The notes under the pieces: generated by a model
The model's database searches: none
What the model saw: the letters and a program-made list of their open reading frames with translations, nothing else
Told to the model about the DNA's origin: nothing
In this document: positions 34,197 to 40,490 of the stretch, in pieces
How the letters are laid out: every line of letters starts with the position of its first letter
Position numbering within the stretch: position 1 is the stretch's first letter
Made by a program: the position numbers and the translations under genes
Source: an uncultured Acidobacteriota bacterium
GTDB lineage: Bacteria; Acidobacteriota; Terriglobia; Bryobacterales; Bryobacteraceae
Length of the DNA stretch: 40,490 nt
Reading direction: 5' to 3'
Assembly (NCBI GenBank): GCA_902825945.1
Contig: CADECY010000087.1
Location: 1 to 40,490 of the forward strand

Positions 34197-35515
34197 GGCG
34201 CCGCCTCGAGCCAGACTTCCTCGAGCCTCCAGTGCAAGCTGCCCGCAGGGACCCAGTTGCGCACCCGGATCTGCAGCGCATAAAGCGCGGGAACGTGGAA
34301 CAGCGGCACGATCCAGTATCCATCGAGCAAGCGGCGCTCGGCCTGGTAGAGCCCCTCGGGGGTCGAGGCCCCGGCGGGAGTCTGCACCTTGAGCTGCCGG
34401 CAGTAGTCGCCGAGCGTGAGACGCGGATCGATCGAGGTGGAATGCAGGCGCGCGAGAACGGCATCGGCGTCGATGCCCGTGGCGAGTCGCATTGTCAACG
34501 ATGCTTCCCGCGCATTCAAGGCGATTCGTTCGGCGATCGATTTCAGTACCCAATCAGCAGGATCGTGCCCGAGCGTAATCGCGGGTTGCCCGGCTCCGAG
34601 TTCACGCGCTTTGGCGGGATCCCGCTGGTTGGCGAAGACGAAGCCGAAGCCTGTCATCCAGGAAGGCAACAGCGAGGCGGTGGTTTCTCCCTGCTTCTGC
34701 AGGAGGACGTTCCACATCGGTCCGCGATCGACCGCGAGCGCCACCGCTTGGCGGAGCCGGGCATCTTGCACGGCGGGCCGTCCGCGAAGGTGGACGAGCG
34801 CGATGAGATCGGCGGTTGCGCCCGGCCAGGCGCGGCGGCCGCGGAGCTCCTGCCGGCGGAACTCGGCGGGCGTCGTCTCGATCACGTCGGCTTTGCCCGC
34901 CTCGAGTTCGGAGAGTTGGTCGCGAAGCCCGCGCCCGAGCCGGACTTCGACACCGTCGAGATAGGGCCGCCCCGCCCAATATCCGTCGAAGGCTGCGACG
35001 ATCAGCTTCTCGCCGGGGAGCCATTCCATCGCGCGGAACGGACCCGACCCTTGCAGGGTCCCGTTGGTGAGACGGATCGCGATGGAAGCGCGTGCATGCG
35101 CGAGTTCGTAGAGCAGGCCGGGCATCGGCAGTACCGATTGGATCGTGATCGTTTCTCCGTTGGCTTGGATCGCGCGTCCCGAAAGCGCCGTGTTCAACGC
35201 AGTCGCGATCGCGCCGGGAGTGAGAGCTGAGCCGTCATGGAGCTTCACGTTCGGCCGAAGATGAAACGTCCAGTGGTTCTGGGTGGCATCGGAGGTCCAC
35301 GATGTAGCGAGGCCGGGCCGGACACCTTTATCGTCGAGATCCACCAGGCGGTCGAAGATCAGCAACGACAGCCGATGCGCGTCGGGCGAATCAGCCGCCA
35401 GCGGATCGAGTGCGTTCGGCGCGCCGCGCATCTCGACCACGAGCGTGCCCCCGTAGCGGGGACGCGCCGCGAACGAGCTAACGGCTGCAAGCCAGAGTAA
35501 TGCGATAAGCCGCAT
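34193..35515 (-). CDS. Peptide/nickel-type solute-binding protein (SBP_bac_5) without a permease
   Basis: This 440-residue protein starts at ATG 35515 with a signal peptide (MRLIALLWLAAVSSFAARP). Family features are RYGGTLVVEMRGAPNALDPL, IFDRLVDLDDKGVRPGLATSW, WTFHLRPNVKLHDG, GSGPFRAMEWLPGEKLIV and RQAVALAVDRGPMW. Such proteins bind oligopeptides or similar ligands in the periplasm for ABC importers. No permease or ATPase gene is present in this operon. The gene overlaps the sensor kinase by 4 nt. A plausible role is to present a ligand to the kinase; this is inference. It overlaps the upstream unknown gene by 38 nt. Confidence 0.9.
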   Translation of the reverse strand: MRLIALLWLAAVSSFAARPRYGGTLVVEMRGAPNALDPLAADSPDAHRLSLLIFDRLVDLDDKGVRPGLATSWTSDATQNHWTFHLRPNVKLHDGSALTPGAIATALNTALSGRAIQANGETITIQSVLPMPGLLYELAHARASIAIRLTNGTLQGSGPFRAMEWLPGEKLIVAAFDGYWAGRPYLDGVEVRLGRGLRDQLSELEAGKADVIETTPAEFRRQELRGRRAWPGATADLIALVHLRGRPAVQDARLRQAVALAVDRGPMWNVLLQKQGETTASLLPSWMTGFGFVFANQRDPAKARELGAGQPAITLGHDPADWVLKSIAERIALNAREASLTMRLATGIDADAVLARLHSTSIDPRLTLGDYCRQLKVQTPAGASTPEGLYQAERRLLDGYWIVPLFHVPALYALQIRVRNWVPAGSLHWRLEEVWLEAAP

Positions 35516-36521
35516 GCTTCTGCGTTCCTGTGCTATGGACGATGGCTGTGAGGGCGCCACCGCCGTCGTGAAGTTCAATGATGCGGCCCCCGATATCGGC
35601 GGGGTCGCTGAGAGATTTCGCTTGCCCGCCCGCGATATCGAAGGCCTGGATGCTTTGTTCGTTAGCGCTCGACGACACCACGGCGAAACCCTCGCCGCAT
35701 GGGTTCGGCTGCACGGCGACCGAGGCGCCCCACTGCGGAAACTGGGCGAGAGGATTACCGCTGTCCGAGATCAGGCGCGACTTTCCGTCAACGCCAGCGG
35801 TGATCCAGGCGCGGTCGATCCTGGCGTAGGAAAACGACGGCGGAAGCTTCGGCGAAGCAAAGTGATTCCGTCCCGGTGCCAGCGGCCAATCGGCGGCGCC
35901 CGGCTCGCAGGAGACCTTGACCTCGGGGCGCCATGTGCCTTTGCACAGAGTGTCGGCGATATTGGCGGAGAACTGATCGCCTTTCACTTGAAGCCGCCCG
36001 CGCAGGTCACGCGGCCACGGCTTGGCGGCCGGAATCGCCGCCTGCTGGCGGACGATCCCGATGCTGGTGAGCGCGATGCGCGATCCGTCGAGGATCAGTA
36101 GTCCGCCGTCGACCAGCACGGCGTCCAGAATGCGATCGGGCTGCTCCCACAGCATCGAACGATTCACCGTCAACGCCGACTTCTCGCGCATCGCCGCTTC
36201 GTAGGGCGAGATGAAAACCGCGGTCTCCGCGCCGCGCCTGACCTCGGCCACCAGCAGCCGCGTCCGGGGATTCTGCGAGAGCGTCACTGTAATTTCGGTC
36301 GTCTTCTCGGCGTTCACGGGACGAATCGTTTGGATGAAGATCCGCTGTACGAGCGTGACATCGGCCTGCGGTGCCTGCCCTGGATTGCGGAACTGGATTG
36401 CGCACGATTCCTTGGGCGCGAGTGCCCCAGCGACACGTTTCGCGACGTCGCGCGCGGCGTCTTCGAGCGGAGCGGCACGGAGAGTGGCGGCCAAGAACAA
36501 GGCCGTGAGGAACCGGGGCAA
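35478..36521 (-). CDS. Exported protein of unknown function
   Basis: The preferred start is TTG at 36521, because AAAGGAG lies 5-6 nt upstream and the protein then opens with a signal peptide (LPRFLTALFLAATLRAAP). A longer form from 36554 is possible. The mature protein of about 330 residues is mostly beta-rich: DVTLVQRIFIQTIRPVNAEK, ILDAVLVDGGLLILDGSRIAL, SCEPGAADWPLAPGRNHF. The late repeated hydrophobic strands may form a propeller-like domain. No catalytic motif was recognised. It lies between the 187-residue exported protein and the solute-binding protein, overlapping the latter by 38 nt, so it probably works in the same periplasmic process. Confidence 0.75.
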   Translation of the reverse strand: MPRFLTALFLAATLRAAPLEDAARDVAKRVAGALAPKESCAIQFRNPGQAPQADVTLVQRIFIQTIRPVNAEKTTEITVTLSQNPRTRLLVAEVRRGAETAVFISPYEAAMREKSALTVNRSMLWEQPDRILDAVLVDGGLLILDGSRIALTSIGIVRQQAAIPAAKPWPRDLRGRLQVKGDQFSANIADTLCKGTWRPEVKVSCEPGAADWPLAPGRNHFASPKLPPSFSYARIDRAWITAGVDGKSRLISDSGNPLAQFPQWGASVAVQPNPCGEGFAVVSSSANEQSIQAFDIAGGQAKSLSDPADIGGRIIELHDGGGALTAIVHSTGTQKHAAYRITLACSR

Positions 36522-36550
36522 CAAAACTCCTTTTTCGATGGTAGAGCAGT

Positions 36551-37114
36551 TCAACCTGCCGGGACCGGTTCAAACGTGACGATCGCCCACCAGGGTCCAC
36601 GGGTGATGCCGAGCAGAGCGGCCCAAAACCAAAGCTCGCCGTTTGTCCACGAGTCACCCGCCTGACTCACGATCCGCTCCCGGACCCGCCATCCTTCGAG
36701 CTTGGCCGACGCGACCGCTTCGCGCCAGCGAAGGCCCTGCGCATCGACCGTCGTTCCCGCGCGGCGCACCCGGTAGAGCTCTTCGAGACAGTCTTCCATC
36801 GGCCGGATCCGCCGCGTCGGCCGGTCGGTGTAGCGGATCAGGATGAGCCGCTCGCCGTCATCGAACAGCGCCACCGGACCTGGAAATCCGGTGGCGAATG
36901 CCTTCTCGCGATCGCCCAGCTTCAGCCGCTTGAGTGGCCGGCCTTCCCACTCCTTCCGCCATCCCGGAAAGTGCGCGTCCACCGGTTGCGATTCGCCTAC
37001 CGCCGATCGGAGCATGGGCATCGCACCCACGACTCCTGCGAGGCAGGCGAGCGAGAATCCGCGGCGATGGATCAGGATGTAGCGTTCCGCTTTTTGCGCC
37101 TTTGGAGCACGCAT
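36551..37114 (-). CDS. Exported or membrane-anchored protein of unknown function
   Basis: This 187-residue protein starts at ATG 37114, within the end of the VIT-VWA gene (43-nt overlap). Its N-terminus RRGFSLACLAGVVGAMPML is a signal anchor, possibly Tat-like. The rest holds FPGWRKEWEGRPLKRLKLGD, RPTRRIRPMEDCLEELYRVRRAG and WTNGELWFWAALLG. The R-P-x-E-D-C-x-E segment and overall size remind me of EpsI-like proteins that accompany exosortases, but the similarity is weak and not claimed. It follows directly a PEP-CTERM protein gene, so a role in handling that protein is a reasonable guess. Confidence 0.75.
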   Translation of the reverse strand: MRAPKAQKAERYILIHRRGFSLACLAGVVGAMPMLRSAVGESQPVDAHFPGWRKEWEGRPLKRLKLGDREKAFATGFPGPVALFDDGERLILIRYTDRPTRRIRPMEDCLEELYRVRRAGTTVDAQGLRWREAVASAKLEGWRVRERIVSQAGDSWTNGELWFWAALLGITRGPWWAIVTFEPVPAG

Positions 37115-39231
37115 AGCACCACCAGGGATCCGCCGACCAGAAGGATGGTTCCCGGTTCGGGAACGTTCGTGAGGCCTTTGTCCGGGTCGAGTCCGAAGGC
37201 CTGATACTGCGATTGGTTCTCGAGCACCACGGCACCGCTGGCGGGAGTCACCATACGGAGCCCGGCGCCGAGTTGCGTGGCCGCCTTCGCGTCGCGCGGG
37301 AGCATGCGCGGAATCTCGGCCGACGCCCACAGCCGCGCGAGATCCATCGGGGCCTCGAAGCCCTCGGGCTTCTCCGCCGAGGGAACTGCCTCTCGAATGA
37401 CGCCGCCGGATTCGGCGAGGCGATCCGGCCAGTCGGACGCGCCCGCGCGGAGTGCACGCACGGTCGCGATTCCGTCGAGCTTCGGAGTGACGACATCGGG
37501 TCCGGGAACGAGTTGCGCGGTCACCAGTTCCACCCGGCTCTTCTTCCGCTCCACGTGGGCGCGGAGCACTTCCGCGGAAGTGAGTTCCACCGGTTGCGGA
37601 CCGTGCAGCCACAGGATGGTGCCGCCGCCCATCGACGCGAGTTGATCCCCGGCCGTCTGGAGGGCGGCGACATTGTCGGATCCGCCGCGATAGTTGCCGG
37701 TTTCGATCAAACGCCAGTTCGGGTGCTGCCTGGCTTGGCGCGAGAGCGCGGCACGAATCGGCTCGGCAAGTCCGGCCATGCTTTTCGATCCGTCAACCAC
37801 CACCGCCAATCGCTCCGGCAGTTGAGCTGTGGCCTGACGCTGGACGATCACGCGAGACTTGTCAAGCGGGTGGTGCGTCCAGGCAACTTCGGCCGGATCA
37901 GCGACGCGAATCGCGAGCGGCGCGGACATCGCGGTCTCGGCGAGGCCGCGGCTGAAAGGATCGGCGCCGCCGTCGATCCAGACCGAGTGGCTGACGCCAT
38001 CGACCGAGAAGTTGCGATCGACGAAGTACGGCAGTTGGACCTGGCCGTCGCGAACGGGAGCCGAGATGCCGAGGCGGATCTTCATCGATCCTCGCGGCGG
38101 AATGGGGAAGCACTGGGCGAGGACACGGCCGGGTCCGGCGGATTGGACCAGCAGCGGATCGCGCCGGACACTCACGACGCTTTGGTAGGCGGCCTTGGCT
38201 TGCGAACGTCCGCCGAATGCAGCTTCGCGTTCTTCACCGTCGATCCAAAGCGTGACGCGGCTGACCACGCCGTCTTGCGGAAGAGCGATCACCGCGCGGG
38301 CTTCGCGCTGTACGTTCTCGGTGTTCCGGAACTCGAGCGTCCACTCTTGATAGTGGATGCCCGCGCGGGGTGTGATGCGCCCTTCGAGCCGGGACGAGGA
38401 GACAGAGAGGCCTTTGAGGAGTCGGCCCACCCGATCCTGGCCTTGTTCCTCGTCCCAGTCGAAATCGAAATCGAGCCAGCCACGGTTGCGCGGAGCGCTG
38501 TGGTGCGGCTCCCCCGTGACGAGGTAATAGATCTTTGGAACCTTCGTCTGATCCGGACTTCGCCCGAACCAGCCGGGCGGGCGGCTATCGTCTCCCGCCT
38601 CCCGAAGATATCGCCGGTCGCCGATCGCGCGGAGCCAATCCACGGCTTGCGCCTGTTGCACCGGCGTGCCGTGGATCGCCCGGTCAAGCAGAAGTTGCGT
38701 CCAGACGGTGGGAGCAGCGGCGCCGAGTACGATCGCGGAGGCGAGTCCGAGAGCGCGCAGGGCCGAGGGTGCGCCCAGCTCGCCGGTGACATCGCGGAGT
38801 TGCCGCCATGCGGTGAATACTGCGCCAAACGGCGAGAGCGGCAGCAGCCCGATACCAACGGCCAGGATCGCGAGAATCGCGAACGGCGCGATCGGCAGAA
38901 AGGCGATGCCGTAGATCGAGGCGACCACCACCGCGAGTCCGGAGAGATAACCGCGCCACCGCGCCGGGCTCAATCCGGGCCCGAGCCAGCCAACGAAATT
39001 GGCAATTGGGACAATCCAGGCGAGAATCAGGGCACGCCAGTTGGGCAGTGGATTCAAGTAGGCGCCAGCGCTCATCCCGCTCGCCATTTCAATCACGAGC
39101 GCGGCGGCCGGCAGAACCACTCCGAGTATCAGCTCGAGCGCACCGCGGGTGGCCGGCCCCGGCACCGGAATCGGTGGCGGGACCGGGCTTTCGATGCGGC
39201 GTTCGGAGAGATCGGGAGTCAGCAGTCGCAT
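37072..39231 (-). CDS. Multi-pass VIT-VWA domain protein with PEP-CTERM tail
   Basis: This 719-residue protein starts at ATG 39231. Hydrophobic helices lie near residues 31-50, 66-85, 97-117, 118-135 and 160-178. A VIT-like domain follows at about 280-395 (RLEGRITPRAGIHYQEWTLEF, VTLWIDGEEREAAF, QAKAAYQSVV, FPIPPRGSMKIRLGIS). A VWA-like region carries the MIDAS motif D480-G-S-K-S484. The C-terminus is a PEP-CTERM signal: VPEPG at 690-694, a hydrophobic helix, then RRKKR at 711-715. VIT proteins of this type occur in some exosortase systems. It should sit in the membrane or be processed by an exosortase encoded elsewhere. It starts 4 nt after the SPFH gene. Confidence 0.88.
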   Translation of the reverse strand: MRLLTPDLSERRIESPVPPPIPVPGPATRGALELILGVVLPAAALVIEMASGMSAGAYLNPLPNWRALILAWIVPIANFVGWLGPGLSPARWRGYLSGLAVVVASIYGIAFLPIAPFAILAILAVGIGLLPLSPFGAVFTAWRQLRDVTGELGAPSALRALGLASAIVLGAAAPTVWTQLLLDRAIHGTPVQQAQAVDWLRAIGDRRYLREAGDDSRPPGWFGRSPDQTKVPKIYYLVTGEPHHSAPRNRGWLDFDFDWDEEQGQDRVGRLLKGLSVSSSRLEGRITPRAGIHYQEWTLEFRNTENVQREARAVIALPQDGVVSRVTLWIDGEEREAAFGGRSQAKAAYQSVVSVRRDPLLVQSAGPGRVLAQCFPIPPRGSMKIRLGISAPVRDGQVQLPYFVDRNFSVDGVSHSVWIDGGADPFSRGLAETAMSAPLAIRVADPAEVAWTHHPLDKSRVIVQRQATAQLPERLAVVVDGSKSMAGLAEPIRAALSRQARQHPNWRLIETGNYRGGSDNVAALQTAGDQLASMGGGTILWLHGPQPVELTSAEVLRAHVERKKSRVELVTAQLVPGPDVVTPKLDGIATVRALRAGASDWPDRLAESGGVIREAVPSAEKPEGFEAPMDLARLWASAEIPRMLPRDAKAATQLGAGLRMVTPASGAVVLENQSQYQAFGLDPDKGLTNVPEPGTILLVGGSLVVLCVLQRRKKRNATS

Positions 39232-39235
39232 CGAA

Positions 39236-40483
39236 TTACTGCTGTCCTTGCGGAAGCGCGATCGGCATCGCCTGCCCAGCGCCGCCGCGGAGTACATCAT
39301 TGGCGAAGAAGAACTTGCCATCGTTCGGCACCATCATGATCTGGACCTTGTCCGAGAGCTTCTCGGCGATGATCTTCTGGATCAGCAACGGATTGTCCTT
39401 GAGCACCGCCGCTTCCAGGCGCATCCGCTCGGAGTCGGCCTTCGACATCAACTGGACCTTGTGCAGATCCGCCTCGTTCATCATCTTGCGCCGTTCGAGT
39501 TCGGCCTTGCCGTCGATCACCTTCGCCTGCGCGGCTGCTTCCGCCTGCTTCACGGTGGACTCCTTGCGGGCCTCCGCCTCGAGCCGAGTCTGCTGGATCT
39601 GCTTTTCCTTGAGCGGCAGCGTGTACTGCATCGCGTCCGCCTGCGCTTTGGCCTGCAGGACCGTCACCGATGCGTCGGCTTCGGCCTGCTTCACCTGGCG
39701 CGCCTTGACGGCTTCCGCTTCGAGTTCGGCGGTTTTGACCTGCTTCGCCTTCACTTCCATCTCGACCGCCATGCGGTCGTTCTCCTGTTCTTTCAGGAGC
39801 AGTCCTTCGAGTCCCTTCGCGTACTCGACCGGCAACAGCACATCCCGCAACATCACTTCCTTGACGTAGATCGCGTCCGGTGCCAGACGCTTGGCAATCG
39901 CGGTTGCGGCTGCCAGCCGGACCTCCTCCCGCTTCGTCGCGAACAGTTCGCGGACCGAGTAATTCGGCGCAATCTCACGGAAGACGCTCGCCACCACCGG
40001 CGGAACGATCTCCTTCTCGACAGGCTGCGGCAGATTCGCGTGGACATGATGCAGCTTCTGCGGATCGATCTTATACCGCACCGCCACCGCGAGCCCGACT
40101 GGCAAGCCTTCCCGCGTCTGCACCTTCAGCGATTCGCCTCCCCCCGGCGCTTTCGGGTCGATGACCGTGGTGGTTTGGAACAGGCTGTCGCGCGTCGGAT
40201 AGAGAGCGACGCTTTGGACCAACGGAAGAACGAAGTGAGTTCCGGGATAGAGAGTCCCGGCGAGAGTTCCCGAAAGTTGGCTGACGCGGACGCCGGCCAT
40301 TCCAGCGGGCACGACATGGATCGCCATTCCGGCCAGCAGTGCCAGCAAGCCCGCTCCGGCGAGCCTGCCCAGCGCTTTCGCGTTCACATCGCGTCCGGCT
40401 CGAACCTCCCGGCCGAGCCAAAACAAGACACCGATCACCGCCGCGCATCCCGCGGCTTCGAGAATGTATTTGAGAGCTAGCAT
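39236..40483 (-). CDS. SPFH/band-7 (prohibitin-like) membrane protein
   Basis: This 415-residue protein starts at ATG 40483. Two hydrophobic helices lie near residues 5-23 and 39-58. The SPFH domain follows (about 60-235): GVRVSQLSGTLAGTLYPGTHF, VQTREGLPVGLAVAVRYKID, FREIAPNYSVRELFATKREEV, IYVKEVMLRDVLLP. A long Ala/Glu/Lys-rich coiled coil occupies about 235-350 (EMEVKAKQVKTAELEAEAVK). SPFH proteins form large ring-like membrane assemblies that organise proteases or microdomains. It is the first visible gene of the seven-gene set; its promoter would lie beyond the right edge. Confidence 0.93.
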   Translation of the reverse strand: MLALKYILEAAGCAAVIGVLFWLGREVRAGRDVNAKALGRLAGAGLLALLAGMAIHVVPAGMAGVRVSQLSGTLAGTLYPGTHFVLPLVQSVALYPTRDSLFQTTTVIDPKAPGGGESLKVQTREGLPVGLAVAVRYKIDPQKLHHVHANLPQPVEKEIVPPVVASVFREIAPNYSVRELFATKREEVRLAAATAIAKRLAPDAIYVKEVMLRDVLLPVEYAKGLEGLLLKEQENDRMAVEMEVKAKQVKTAELEAEAVKARQVKQAEADASVTVLQAKAQADAMQYTLPLKEKQIQQTRLEAEARKESTVKQAEAAAQAKVIDGKAELERRKMMNEADLHKVQLMSKADSERMRLEAAVLKDNPLLIQKIIAEKLSDKVQIMMVPNDGKFFFANDVLRGGAGQAMPIALPQGQQ

Positions 40484-40490
40484 AGCGACC

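Noticed and set aside
37213..39339. Plus-strand open frame of 708 codons
   Set aside because: Antisense to the VIT-VWA gene; Arg/His-rich with no recognisable motif.

Overview
The window is GC-rich, gene-dense bacterial DNA, most likely from an acidobacterium of the Solibacter/Bryobacter group (Bryobacterales). The evidence is a Solibacter-type C-terminal domain on a large secreted protein (15789-19211), a 1147-residue Oar-like TonB-dependent receptor with an N-terminal carboxypeptidase-regulatory domain, a diheme cytochrome c/PQQ dehydrogenase fusion, a short stand-alone LuxR-type protein (now broken) and PEP-CTERM surface proteins. The assignment is inferred from protein families only.

Left part (1-4970, minus strand): a probable operon reads right to left. 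It starts with a remnant of an RloA/AbiLi-like ATPase with a large internal deletion, then an RloB-family protein whose ORF is lengthened by three tandem in-frame palindromic repeat units. A carbamoyltransferase, an SxtJ-like membrane protein and a DUF5989 mini-protein follow (a conserved triad), then a secreted CBM9-like protein that runs off the left edge.

Centre (5027-22 kb): a Cache-HAMP NarL-type sensor kinase overlaps its LuxR-type response regulator. Next come a small secreted Ala-rich helical protein, a TPR protein, YvcK and GlmU (cell-wall precursor control and UDP-GlcNAc synthesis). GlmU is convergent with a ThuA-like secreted protein. An unusual AlbA_2/HATPase/winged-helix/RRM fusion protein diverges from an exported amidohydrolase. 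A 1140-codon Ig-like surface protein is cut by one in-frame TAG. A cytochrome c-PQQ dehydrogenase converges with a Tat-exported sialidase-like protein.

Decay zone (23.1-25.0 kb): three broken genes lie in a row. They are a LuxR-type regulator with two compensating frameshifts, a PEP-CTERM protein with one frameshift, and a degraded duplicate of the 3' end of the PQQ dehydrogenase gene found 3.5 kb upstream. Intact RraA-like and Oar-like receptor genes follow, then a tRNA-Thr(CGU). Beyond the tRNA are a PD-(D/E)xK nuclease-like gene split by a frameshift and, on the minus strand, remnants of unrecognised genes. This looks like an eroded tRNA-adjacent island, although no integrase is visible.

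Right part (31079-40483, minus strand): seven genes are packed with 4-43 nt overlaps or gaps of at most 29 nt. In order they encode an SPFH/band-7 protein, a multi-pass VIT-VWA protein with a PEP-CTERM tail, an exported unknown of 187 aa, an exported unknown of about 347 aa, a peptide-type solute-binding protein without a permease, an NtrY-like sensor kinase and an NtrC-type sigma54 activator. The packing suggests one envelope-sensing unit, which may be the most interesting intact system here. The strongest single-gene curiosities are the repeat-expanded RloB and the RRM-tailed AlbA_2 protein.
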